A stretch of 10,008 nt of DNA, taken from NCBI GenBank assembly GCA_905212505.1, contig CAJMEO010000011.1, positions 1 to 10,008 on the forward strand, read 5' to 3'. Positions 1 to 8,305 of the stretch are shown here, in pieces. Source of the stretch: an uncultured Christensenella sp. GTDB taxonomy: Bacteria; Bacillota; Clostridia; Christensenellales; UBA1242. Position 1 is the stretch's first letter. Every line of letters starts with the position of its first letter. A program made the translations under genes and the position numbers. The notes below the pieces were generated by a model. The model did not search any database and was not told the origin of the DNA. It worked only from the letters and a program-made list of their open reading frames with translations.

Positions 1-39
1 TCAGAAATTTTTAAAAATAATAAAAATTTTGTTATAAAT

Positions 40-98
40 AAAAAGCACTATCTAAAGAAGTGGTTAAAAAGTGTGCACTTCTTTGAATAGTGTTTTTT
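40..98. terminator. Bidirectional Rho-independent terminator hairpin
   Basis: A long inverted repeat is visible. CACTAT (46-51) pairs with ATAGTG (87-92), and AAAGAAGTG (54-62) pairs with CACTTCTTT (76-84). They are separated only by a C/A mismatch and a T/G wobble, around a 13-base loop (63-75). A-tract 40-44 and T-tract 94-98 extend the stem, so each strand has a hairpin followed by a U-run. It lies just past the stop of the leftward PBP gene at 153 and can end that transcript. It can equally end a rightward transcript entering from the left edge. Folding energy was not computed. Confidence 0.85.
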
Positions 99-152
99 GC
101 TTAAAACATTTAAACATTTTTAATTGTTTGCATAAAAGTTTTATTAATTTTA

Positions 153-2411
153 TCACAAAATAATAACTTTTTTAAATTCACTTCGGCTTTTGGCACTTGG
201 GGAAAAAGTGGAATAGTTATAAGCATAACATTCAATGTAATAGTCATAAAACACGTCACTTTCTGCCGAGTCATCTACAAACTCAATTTTGCCTTTTTTG
301 TTTTTGAATGTTTCCAAACATTTTGTTTGGTCTTCTTCAACTCTCATTATTTTATAAATTAAATATTTTTTTGCCTCAAAAGATATTTTTGGTTTTTGAT
401 TTATAATTTTAATTTCAAATTCAACCGGGGCAGGGTTAGAATATGAAGAACTAATTTCTAAATTATTAAATTTTTTATTAATTTCAATAGTTTTTTTATA
501 AATTGGAGGAGTATTTTCGCCCGCAATCTTAAGCACATGTTCATCTTCTAAGCAAGTTTCATCAATATTAACTTTTTCAATGCCACTTGGGGCAGGGTCA
601 AAATTAGTGCTATGAGTTTTATCAAAACTTATTTCCATAACACTTTTTAACATTGATGTGCAATATGTTCCGCCATTGTTGCATCCTTCCAAGTTAAATT
701 CTTTCTTTAAAGTTGTGTTTCCAAGCCAAACTCCACAAGTTTTGTCTTGCGTGTAGGCACAAGAATAAACATCTGTGTTAAGATTTGTGCCCGGAATTCC
801 AACAGTGCCTGTTTTTCCGGCAACTTCAAAAGGAAGGCTTTTTAATCTCATGCTTGTCCCTTTTTGAGCACCAGATATTAACATTTTTGTCATCAAGTAT
901 GCTGTTTCATCACTCATAATTTTGGTTTTGTTTTCTAAATTTTTATAAATTGTTCCACCATAAAAATCTATTTGTTTAATAAAACTAGCTTTAACAAAAT
1001 TTCCGTGTTGAGAAAAAGGAATGAAAGTGTTTGTTAACTCAACAAGATTTGTTCCAAACTTAAATCCGCCAAGGGCTAAAGCGTAATTATCGGCTTCGCC
1101 ATCAAAATTTATTCCAGCATTTTTTGCAAAATTTTTGCATCGTGATATGCCTTCTTGTTGCATTAATTTAACTGCTGGGATATTTAAAGATTGCTCAATA
1201 GCTTCTTGAATGCTAACATAGCCATGATAAATTCCGCCTACATTTTTTGGGGAGTATCCGTCAATGTTTATTTTTTCATCCAAAATTTGAGCTTCTGGGC
1301 ATATTTTCCCATCTTCAAGCGCCGGAGCATAAACCAAAATTGGCTTTATGGTTGAACCAGGTTGACGTTTTAATTTTGTTAAATTGTAATCACATTTTCC
1401 ATAAAAAGCGTTTATGCCACCAGTTTGGTTGTCTATAACAACCGCACAACTATCTGCAGTGTTGCCATATTTGTTTTTATGGTAAAATTGAGAATCGTTT
1501 ACGATATTTATTAAATTTTCTTGCAGTTTTTGGTCTAAATATGTATATATTTTAACTCCTTGAGTTTTCATATCAATTTCATTCATATTTAAAATTTGTT
1601 CAGCCTGTTCAATAACTGCTTGATGATATATGTTTTTAATTGTGTTTTGTGATAAATTTAATTCAATTCCTTTTTCAACATTTTCATTATATTCTTCAAG
1701 CGAAATATATCCATCTTCAAACATTTCTTTCAAAACTAAATTTTTTCGTTTAATGCAATTTTCTGGGTTCAAAATTGGCGAATATTTTGTGGGTGCTTTA
1801 ATAACCCCTGCCAAGATTGCCGCTTCATTAATGCTAAGGTCACAAGAAGATTTGTTAAAATAACTTAAACTTGCATTTTCAAGGCCATAAGAGTTATTTC
1901 CAAAATAAATCACATTAAGATAAGTTTCCAAAATATCATCTTTGCTGAAGTTTTTTTCAAGTTTTTTTGTGAGTGCAATTTCTTTAATTTTACGTTCAAA
2001 AGTTTTTTCTCCACTTAAGTGTGTGTTTTTAATCAGTTGTTGGCTTATGGTTGAACCGCCTTCTTTCAGATAACCACTTTTTATGTTGTTTATCATGCTT
2101 TTGATAATTCGTTTATAGTTTAACCCCTTATGCGAATAAAATTGTTTATCTTCAATTGAAATGAAAGCATTTTTGACATATTCTGGGAGATTTTCAAAAT
2201 CAATAATTCTGTTTAAATAATCACTTTCAATAGGGTTATTGTCTTTGTCAAAAATTTGAATTTTGCTTGTTGCGGCAATCAAAAGATTTTTGTCAAAATT
2301 CTCGTTGCTTGCGCTTTTAATTGCTCCATGCAAAATTATGCTGAAAGTAATTAAACCCACAAACAAAATGCTTAAAAAAGTTACAAAACTTATTTTTAAA
2401 ATTTTTTTCAT
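153..2411 (-). CDS. Class A penicillin-binding protein (bifunctional transglycosylase/transpeptidase, PBP1A-like)
   Basis: This 752-residue membrane-anchored enzyme is expected to polymerise lipid II into glycan strands and cross-link the peptides outside the membrane. A short basic N-terminus precedes one hydrophobic segment (about 7-29). The GT51 domain follows, with EDKQFYSHKG (catalytic Glu87), EGGSTISQQL and the LEKNFSKDDILETYLN motif. The transpeptidase domain has all three motifs: S353-T-I-K356 (nucleophile Ser353), S408-L-N410 and K533-T-G-T536. A C-terminal region (about 645-750) looks like a fibronectin type III fold, an inference from its strand-like pattern. The protein carries 13 cysteines, all outside the membrane segment. 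It ends with TGA followed by an in-frame TAA. The ATG at 2411 has no visible Shine-Dalgarno site, but no later Met would keep the signal anchor. It is transcribed away from miaB and ends at a hairpin terminator, so it is probably monocistronic. Confidence 0.95.
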   Translation of the reverse strand: MKKILKISFVTFLSILFVGLITFSIILHGAIKSASNENFDKNLLIAATSKIQIFDKDNNPIESDYLNRIIDFENLPEYVKNAFISIEDKQFYSHKGLNYKRIIKSMINNIKSGYLKEGGSTISQQLIKNTHLSGEKTFERKIKEIALTKKLEKNFSKDDILETYLNVIYFGNNSYGLENASLSYFNKSSCDLSINEAAILAGVIKAPTKYSPILNPENCIKRKNLVLKEMFEDGYISLEEYNENVEKGIELNLSQNTIKNIYHQAVIEQAEQILNMNEIDMKTQGVKIYTYLDQKLQENLINIVNDSQFYHKNKYGNTADSCAVVIDNQTGGINAFYGKCDYNLTKLKRQPGSTIKPILVYAPALEDGKICPEAQILDEKINIDGYSPKNVGGIYHGYVSIQEAIEQSLNIPAVKLMQQEGISRCKNFAKNAGINFDGEADNYALALGGFKFGTNLVELTNTFIPFSQHGNFVKASFIKQIDFYGGTIYKNLENKTKIMSDETAYLMTKMLISGAQKGTSMRLKSLPFEVAGKTGTVGIPGTNLNTDVYSCAYTQDKTCGVWLGNTTLKKEFNLEGCNNGGTYCTSMLKSVMEISFDKTHSTNFDPAPSGIEKVNIDETCLEDEHVLKIAGENTPPIYKKTIEINKKFNNLEISSSYSNPAPVEFEIKIINQKPKISFEAKKYLIYKIMRVEEDQTKCLETFKNKKGKIEFVDDSAESDVFYDYYIECYAYNYSTFSPSAKSRSEFKKVIIL

Positions 2412-2444
2412 AATTATAGTATTAGTTTTTTATATAAAATTATG

Positions 2445-2473
2445 TTGAAAAATATATAAAAAATGTGTATAAT
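2445..2473 (+). promoter_or_regulatory. Sigma-70/A-type promoter of the miaB-mutS-mutL-miaA operon
   Basis: TTGAAA (2445-2450) matches the -35 consensus at five of six positions. A spacer of exactly 17 bases follows, then a perfect TATAAT (2468-2473). Counting the last T of the -10 as -7 puts +1 at 2480, which is the A of the miaB ATG. The promoter lies in the 68-bp divergent spacer between the PBP gene and miaB. No operator-like palindrome was seen. The start site is inferred from spacing, not measured. Confidence 0.8.
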
Positions 2474-2479
2474 AAAATC

Positions 2480-3619
2480 ATGGATAAAAAATATTTAGTT
2501 ATAACTTATGGCTGTCAAATGAATATTCACGAAAGTGAAAAACTTTGTGGAATGCTTGAAGAACTTGGATTTGAAAAAACTGACAAAAAAGAAGATGCCG
2601 ACATTATAGTTTTTAACACTTGTTGCATTCGTCAAGGGGCAGAAGACAGAGCGTTTGGAAATATTGGTGCACTAAAACCACTTAAAAAGAAAAACAAAAA
2701 TTTAATTATTGCCGTTTGTGGGTGCATGACTCAACAAAAAGATAGAGTGGAAAAACTTGAAAAAGTATATCCTTTTGTTGACATTATTTTTGGCACGCAC
2801 AACTTGCATCAATTTAAAGACTTTGTTCAGAAAAAACTTAATGGTCAAAAAAGAGTTATTGAATTTTGCAGTGATGATAGATTGATGCCTGAACAAACAA
2901 ACATTGTTCGCGATGACAAAACAAACGCGTATGTGAACATTATTTATGGATGCAATAACTATTGTTCTTATTGCATTGTGCCTTTTGTTAGAGGAAGAGA
3001 AAGAAGCCGAAATTTTGATGAAATTATAGATGAGGTTAAAAAATTGATTGGTGAAGGATATAAAACTATAACCCTTCTTGGTCAAAACGTTAACAGTTAT
3101 GGAAATGATATTGAAGATGAAAATGTTAATTTCAATAATTTGTTAAAAACTTTAGCCTTGCTTGATGGTGATTTTGAAATCAAATTTATGACAAGTCATC
3201 CTAAAGATTTAAGCAAAGATGTTGTTGACACAATTGCAAGTAATAAAAAATTAAGTAAAGAAATTCATTTGCCAGTTCAAAGCGGAAGTAACAAAATTTT
3301 AGAGCTTATGAACCGAAAATACACAATTGAACATTATCTTGAAATTGTAGATTATATAAAAGAAAAAATTCCAAATGTAAGGCTTACAACCGATTTGATT
3401 GTTGGTTTTCCGGGCGAAACAGAAGAAGATTTTAATCAAACAATAGAGCTTGTCAAAAAAGTGAAATTTGATGGCATTTTTGCTTATATGTATTCTGTAA
3501 GAACAGGCACTAAGGCCGAAAAAATGGAAAATCAAGTTCCACAAGAAATTAAAAATGAAAGAGTTAACAAAGTTTTGAACTTAGAAAAAGAACTTTTGAA
3601 GGATAAAAATCCGAAATAA
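2480..3619 (+). CDS. miaB: tRNA-2-methylthio-N6-dimethylallyladenosine synthase MiaB, lacking the TRAM domain
   Basis: MiaB is a radical-SAM methylthiotransferase that converts i6A37 to ms2i6A37 in tRNAs reading UNN codons. The N-terminal methylthiotransferase domain has the three auxiliary-cluster cysteines: C12 (YGCQMN), C48 (NTCCIR) and C82 (GCM). The radical-SAM cluster is C158-x3-C162-x2-C165, followed by IVPFVRGRERSR, which is diagnostic of MiaB rather than RimO or MtaB. LPVQSGS and DLIVGFPGET are also present. At 379 residues it is short; family members are usually about 430-475. It stops after the helix ending KELLKDKNPK, where the TRAM tRNA-binding domain normally starts, with a double TAA TAA stop. 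I chose the ATG at 2480 over the in-frame GTG at 2465 because the GTG lies upstream of the -10 box and would not be transcribed. No Shine-Dalgarno site exists; the mRNA is predicted to be leaderless. Its partner MiaA is encoded in the same gene run. Confidence 0.93.
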   Translation: MDKKYLVITYGCQMNIHESEKLCGMLEELGFEKTDKKEDADIIVFNTCCIRQGAEDRAFGNIGALKPLKKKNKNLIIAVCGCMTQQKDRVEKLEKVYPFVDIIFGTHNLHQFKDFVQKKLNGQKRVIEFCSDDRLMPEQTNIVRDDKTNAYVNIIYGCNNYCSYCIVPFVRGRERSRNFDEIIDEVKKLIGEGYKTITLLGQNVNSYGNDIEDENVNFNNLLKTLALLDGDFEIKFMTSHPKDLSKDVVDTIASNKKLSKEIHLPVQSGSNKILELMNRKYTIEHYLEIVDYIKEKIPNVRLTTDLIVGFPGETEEDFNQTIELVKKVKFDGIFAYMYSVRTGTKAEKMENQVPQEIKNERVNKVLNLEKELLKDKNPK

Positions 3620-3694
3620 TAAAAAAACTTAAATCCACTTAAAAATCATTTAAATCTTTGCAATTAAGTTTAAAATATTTAGTGTGTGTAAAAT

Positions 3695-3700
3695 AGGAGA
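3695..3700 (+). promoter_or_regulatory. Ribosome binding site deciding the mutS start
   Basis: AGGAGA lies four bases before the ATG at 3705. It is the strongest Shine-Dalgarno match in the window. An in-frame GTG at 3684, seven codons earlier, has no such site upstream and sits before this one, so 3705 is the start. No convincing promoter was seen in the 85-bp miaB-mutS gap, so read-through from the miaB promoter is likely. Confidence 0.8.
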
Positions 3701-3704
3701 ACTT

Positions 3705-6302
3705 ATGGAAGAAAACAATATTTATATTTTTTCAGAAAAAGACAAAAAGAATGCTTCAAACATGATGAAACAATATTTTTTACTTAAAGAAAAATATAAA
3801 GATGTAATTTTGTTTTATCGTCTTGGTGATTTTTATGAACTTTTTGATGAAGATGCCGTTTTGTGCAGTAAGGTTTTAGATTTAACACTAACAAGCAAAA
3901 ACTGTTCGCTTGAAAACAAAGTTGCAATGTGTGGTGTTCCTGCAAAAGCATGCGATATTTATCTTAAACGTTTGTTGTCACTTGGCTATAAGGTTGGAAT
4001 TTGTGAACAATTAACAGAACCATCAGAAAACAGTCGCGAACTTGTTGAAAGAGATGTTGTTAGAATTGTAACGCCGGGAACAATAATGGAAGATGAAATT
4101 CTTGACCAAAAAAAGAATAATTATATCGCGTGCATTTATTATAACAAGGATTATTCAATTGCTTTCACCGACATTTCAACTGGTGAGTTTTATATAACAA
4201 CCGAAACTAGTTTGCAAGCCTTAAATGATTTTTTGGTTATGATAAATCCCGCAGAAATTATTTGCAATGACCAAATGAAACTTGAAAGTTTGAATATGTC
4301 GGCAGTAAAATATTCAAACGTCCCAAATTTTAATTGCCTTGATGGGGAAGATTTTAATCTAAAAAATAGTGAAGAAATTTTTTACAGGCAATTTAAAACC
4401 GAAAACTATAAAGTTTTTGAAGTTACAAACAAAAATCAATTAATTTGCATTGGGGCTTTGTTTTCATACTTGTTTAAAACACAAAAACGTGCCTTAAATC
4501 ATATAAACAACATAAAATATTATTACAGCAAAGATTATATGTATTTAGATGCCAACACAAGAAAGCATCTTGAACTTGTAACAAACAAAGAAGGCAAAAA
4601 ACGTGGAACAATTTTGTGGCTTCTAGACCGAACTTCAACCTGCATGGGTGGAAGAATGATAAGAAATTTTATTGAACAACCACTTTTCAATGAGCAGTTA
4701 ATCAACAAAAGGCTTGATAGCGTTGAGGAATTAAATCATAATCTTAGTTTAAGAGATGAAATAACCGAAATTTTAAAGTCTGTGTGTGACTTAGAACGTC
4801 TTGCTGGAAAAATAAGTTATAATTCTATCAATCCAAGAGAATGTGTTTCAATAAAAAATAGTTTAAAATTGATACCTCAATTAAAAAGTAAACTTGAAGG
4901 ATTCAAAACAAGTCTTTTAAAAGAAATTTGTCAGAAAATTGACGATTTTTCTCAAATTTATCAAATTTTAGATAATGCACTTGATGATAAAGTTGATGTA
5001 GTGAATTATAAGGATGGAGGCTATATCAAAAAAGGTTTTGATGCTGACTTTGACGAAAACAAAAACTTGTCAACCCATGTTTCTGAATCAATAAACGATT
5101 TGCTTGAAACAGAAAAAGAATTGACAGGCATTAAAGGGTTGAAGGTTGAGTATTCTCGAGTTTTTGGCTATTTGTTTGAAGTAACTAACAGTCAAAAAAA
5201 TTTGGTTCCATACAGATACATCAGAAAGCAAACTTTAACAAATGCTGAAAGATATTACACTCAAGAACTAAAAGAACTTGAAAATAAAATTTTAAATTCA
5301 AAAGAAAAGGCTTTGAAGCGTGAAATTGAATTATTTTTAGGTCTTCGTGAAAGATTAGGCTTTGAAGTTTCAAAACTGCAAAACACCAGCAAAGCCATTG
5401 CGATGCTTGATGCTCTAATCAGTTTAAGTGTAGTTTCAATTGAAAATGATTATGTTAAACCAACTATAAATTCAAGCCTAGAACATATAAAAATTGAAAA
5501 TGGTCGTCATCCAATCATTGAAAAATTGTTGAAAAAAGGCGAGTTTATTGATAATGACACACTTTTAGACGCTTCCGAAAACCGCACAATGATAATAACC
5601 GGACCAAACATGGCAGGAAAGAGCACATACATGCGTCAAGTTGCATTGATCACGCTTCTTGCCCATATTGGAAGTTTTGTTCCAGCAAAAATGGCTGAAA
5701 TTTCATTAACAGACCGAATTTTCACAAGAATTGGTGCAAGTGACGATTTATTGTATGGGCAAAGCACTTTTATGGTTGAAATGACCGAAGTTGCAAACAT
5801 TTTGGCAAATGCAACAAACAAAAGTTTAATTTTGCTTGATGAGGTTGGAAGGGGCACAGCAACTTATGATGGCCTTTCAATAGCCTATTCAGTAACTGAA
5901 TATTTAAGCAAGCATTTAAGGGCAAAAACATTATTTTCAACACATTATCATGAATTAACCGAACTTGAAGGAAAACTTGAAGGAGTTAAGAATTATAGAA
6001 TTACGGTTAAAGAAATAAATGGCTCAATCATGTTTTTGCGAAAGATTGTTAGAGGTGGTGCTAACAAAAGTTTTGGCATTGAAGTTGCAAGTCTTGCGGG
6101 GCTTCCAAATGAAATAATTGAAAACAGCAAAAAAGTGCTTTCAAAACTTGAAGAAAAAGATGTTGTTAAAAATGAAGCCATAAACAGCGGATTTAGCGTT
6201 AAGGATTTGCAAGTGATTAACATTTTGAAAGATATAGACCTTAACAAAATCAGCCCCCTTGAAGCATTTTCTATTTTAAATAATTTAAAGGAAAGTTTAT
6301 AA
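3705..6302 (+). CDS. mutS: DNA mismatch repair protein MutS
   Basis: MutS is the mismatch-recognition ATPase. It slides as a dimer on DNA, binds base mismatches and small loops, and recruits MutL. At 865 residues it has the normal length for MutS1. The mismatch-wedging Phe-x-Glu motif is F43-Y44-E45 in GDFYELF. The connector, lever and clamp domains fill the middle (about 120-550). The ABC-type ATPase follows, with Walker A GPNMAGKST (633-641), the STFMVEM signature region, Walker B LILLDE (Asp712, Glu713) and STHYHELTEL. The C-terminal helical dimerisation region ends with IDLNKISPLEAFSILNNLK. The QLSFF-like beta-clamp motif usually found in the preceding linker in Bacillus relatives is not visible. 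Start and ribosome binding site are clear (AGGAGA at 3695). Its stop TAA shares one base with the mutL ATG, and the mutL ribosome binding site (AAAGGA, 6287-6292) lies inside its 3' end. Confidence 0.98.
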   Translation: MEENNIYIFSEKDKKNASNMMKQYFLLKEKYKDVILFYRLGDFYELFDEDAVLCSKVLDLTLTSKNCSLENKVAMCGVPAKACDIYLKRLLSLGYKVGICEQLTEPSENSRELVERDVVRIVTPGTIMEDEILDQKKNNYIACIYYNKDYSIAFTDISTGEFYITTETSLQALNDFLVMINPAEIICNDQMKLESLNMSAVKYSNVPNFNCLDGEDFNLKNSEEIFYRQFKTENYKVFEVTNKNQLICIGALFSYLFKTQKRALNHINNIKYYYSKDYMYLDANTRKHLELVTNKEGKKRGTILWLLDRTSTCMGGRMIRNFIEQPLFNEQLINKRLDSVEELNHNLSLRDEITEILKSVCDLERLAGKISYNSINPRECVSIKNSLKLIPQLKSKLEGFKTSLLKEICQKIDDFSQIYQILDNALDDKVDVVNYKDGGYIKKGFDADFDENKNLSTHVSESINDLLETEKELTGIKGLKVEYSRVFGYLFEVTNSQKNLVPYRYIRKQTLTNAERYYTQELKELENKILNSKEKALKREIELFLGLRERLGFEVSKLQNTSKAIAMLDALISLSVVSIENDYVKPTINSSLEHIKIENGRHPIIEKLLKKGEFIDNDTLLDASENRTMIITGPNMAGKSTYMRQVALITLLAHIGSFVPAKMAEISLTDRIFTRIGASDDLLYGQSTFMVEMTEVANILANATNKSLILLDEVGRGTATYDGLSIAYSVTEYLSKHLRAKTLFSTHYHELTELEGKLEGVKNYRITVKEINGSIMFLRKIVRGGANKSFGIEVASLAGLPNEIIENSKKVLSKLEEKDVVKNEAINSGFSVKDLQVINILKDIDLNKISPLEAFSILNNLKESL

Positions 6303-8305
6303 TGAACAGAATAAACATATTAGATGAAAGCGTATTTAACAAAATTGCTGCTGGTGAAGTTGTTGAAAAGCCAGCATCAATTGTTAAAGAATTTGTTGAA
6401 AATTCTCTTGATGCAAACGCAACAGAAATTTTGATTGAAATTGAAAATGGTGGGATTGACAAAATTAGGGTTGTAGACAATGGTTGTGGAATTCATCCTG
6501 ACGATGTAAAATCGGCTTTTATAATTCATGCAACCAGCAAAATAAAGAATGTTGACGACCTTTATAATATTGCAACATTAGGTTTTAGAGGTGAAGCGTT
6601 GTCGTCAATTGCATCAGTTACAAAACTAAAAATGCAAACAAAACAATCAAATTTTTTTGAAGGGAAACAAATTGTAATTGACGGCGGAATTGTTAAAGAT
6701 TTTGGCGATGTTGCAATGAATAATGGCACTATTATTGAGACTGCTGATTTATTTTATAACATACCCGCAAGAAAGAAATTTTTGCGAAAACCCAAAACCG
6801 AAGAAAGCGAGATTACAAACTTAATAATCAGATATATTTTGGCAAATCCACAAATAAAGTTTTCTTATGTTGTTGACGGAAATTTAATTTATAAATCAAG
6901 TGGCACAAATCTTGAAGATGCATTATATGTGGTTTACAAAAAAGAAGCAATTTCAAATTTTATTAAAGTTGATTATAGCATTGAAAATATTCATATTTAT
7001 GGCTACATTTCAAAGCCAAGCAATTCAAAATCAAATCGAACATATCAAACGCTGATTATTAATCACCGATATGTTGTTAACAATTTAATATCAACTTGTG
7101 TTCAAAATGCTTATGAAAATTTGCTAATGAAAGGGCAGTTTCCAATGTTTGTTTTAAATTTTGATTTGCCAACAGAGAGTGTTGATGTTAATGTCCATCC
7201 AAATAAACTTGATGTTAAGTTTGAAAACACTCAAAAAATTTATGGATATTTTTATACAGCAATTTCAAAAGCGTTGATGACAGAAACGGATATAAAACAA
7301 GTCAGCATTTTTGATGATAATAATCTTAAAAAGCCAATTAAAGAATTAAACACACATAACGATTTTGTTGGAAAAAGTTTTTCAGAAAACAATTTTGAAA
7401 ACAATAATCAATCAATTCAAAATTCTTTTGAAGCAGAAAAGCAAAACAAACAATTGCTTGAAACCGAAAATGAAGTTTATAAAAAATTTGAAAAATTAAC
7501 TGACCAAAAAGATATGTTTTGTGAATCTGAAATTATGTCTAAGGTGATAAAGCGTCAAGTTGAACGAGAGCAAGAAAAAGTTCTATCATCACATATGCTT
7601 GAAGAGGCAAATCAAAACATTGTTGAAGTTAATCTTTTAAATGAAAATTTTGGTGAAAATTCACAAAATAATAACAAAAATTCAAAAAATTTTGCAACAA
7701 AACAGCAAATTTTTGATAATATCAAATCTTTAAATTATAAAGTTGTGGGCGTGTTGTTTAACACATATATTTTGATTGAAATAGACAGTTCAATGTTTGT
7801 TTTTGACCAACATGCTTGTCATGAAAGACTGAACTATGACAGATTGATTAATGAAATTCAAAACAAAAATTTATCAATTCAACCTTTGCTTGTTCCTTAC
7901 ATTTTTGAAACAAACACACTTGAAACTGAGTTTTTGGAAGAAAAAATTGATTTAATTTCTTCACTAGGATTTGAAATAAGTTTGTTTGGGCAAAATTGTT
8001 TTAAAGTTTCAACAGTTCCAAGCATTATTGGGGACATAAACCTTAAAAGTTTTTTTGAAGATATTTTGAAAGATTTGTTAAGCCTAAAAAAATTATCAAC
8101 CGAAAACTTGCTTAAAGAAAAATTGTCTCAAAAGGCATGCAAGGCATCAATAAAAGCAGGAGATAAACTTGATAATAAGCAAATTGAAATGCTTTTAAAT
8201 TTAATGCAAAAAAACAACATGACCTTGTCTTGTCCTCACGGAAGACCTGCGGTTGTTGAAATAACAAAAACCGAACTTGAAAAATGGTTTAAAAGGATAG
8301 TTTAA
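6302..8305 (+). CDS. mutL: DNA mismatch repair endonuclease MutL
   Basis: MutL couples mismatch recognition by MutS to strand incision. The 667-residue protein has an N-terminal GHKL ATPase with EFVENSLDA (Glu33, Asn34), DNGCGI (59-64), HATSKI and GFRGEAL (94-100), then a transducer domain to about 330. A poorly conserved Asn/Glu/Lys/Gln-rich linker runs from about 340 to 470. The C-terminal domain carries latent endonuclease features: a DQHA-x2-E-x4-E type motif starting at Asp502, ACKASIKAGD (Cys613), CPHGRP (644-649) and a beta-clamp-binding QPLLVP (527-532). The last acidic residue of the first motif is Asp513 instead of the usual Glu. This is the type found in bacteria without MutH, where nicking is directed by the clamp. 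AAAGGA at 6287-6292 is nine bases before the ATG. The TAATG overlaps with mutS upstream and miaA downstream suggest translational coupling. Confidence 0.97.
   Translation: MNRINILDESVFNKIAAGEVVEKPASIVKEFVENSLDANATEILIEIENGGIDKIRVVDNGCGIHPDDVKSAFIIHATSKIKNVDDLYNIATLGFRGEALSSIASVTKLKMQTKQSNFFEGKQIVIDGGIVKDFGDVAMNNGTIIETADLFYNIPARKKFLRKPKTEESEITNLIIRYILANPQIKFSYVVDGNLIYKSSGTNLEDALYVVYKKEAISNFIKVDYSIENIHIYGYISKPSNSKSNRTYQTLIINHRYVVNNLISTCVQNAYENLLMKGQFPMFVLNFDLPTESVDVNVHPNKLDVKFENTQKIYGYFYTAISKALMTETDIKQVSIFDDNNLKKPIKELNTHNDFVGKSFSENNFENNNQSIQNSFEAEKQNKQLLETENEVYKKFEKLTDQKDMFCESEIMSKVIKRQVEREQEKVLSSHMLEEANQNIVEVNLLNENFGENSQNNNKNSKNFATKQQIFDNIKSLNYKVVGVLFNTYILIEIDSSMFVFDQHACHERLNYDRLINEIQNKNLSIQPLLVPYIFETNTLETEFLEEKIDLISSLGFEISLFGQNCFKVSTVPSIIGDINLKSFFEDILKDLLSLKKLSTENLLKEKLSQKACKASIKAGDKLDNKQIEMLLNLMQKNNMTLSCPHGRPAVVEITKTELEKWFKRIV

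Noticed and set aside
1..90. Open frame from the left edge to a TAG at 88, a possible C-terminus of an upstream rightward gene
   Set aside because: It runs through the terminator hairpin, and the other two frames also close early (at 37 and 14). There is no basis for choosing one or naming a product.
153..158. Alternative genetic code with TGA as Trp
   Set aside because: The PBP TGA is followed by an in-frame TAA and so is uninformative, but the long mutS and mutL frames contain no TGA and use TGG for Trp, which fits the standard code.
2465..2479. GTG as a miaB start, giving a five-residue extension
   Set aside because: It lies upstream of and overlaps the TATAAT box, so it would not be in the mRNA. 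The ATG at 2480 gives the normal MiaB N-terminus.
2702..3085. Antisense and out-of-frame open frames inside miaB, mutS, mutL, miaA-cmk and the PBP gene
   Set aside because: They are short, lie wholly within well-recognised genes on the other strand or frame, lack ribosome binding sites, and their Phe/Ile/Ser/Asn-rich translations match no family I know.
3625..3671. Inverted repeat AAACTTAA / TTAAGTTT between miaB and mutS as a terminator
   Set aside because: It is an AT-only 8-bp stem with a 31-base loop and no following T-run. The genes more likely share a transcript.
3684..3704. GTG as a mutS start, adding seven residues
   Set aside because: It has no Shine-Dalgarno site, while AGGAGA at 3695 serves the ATG at 3705.
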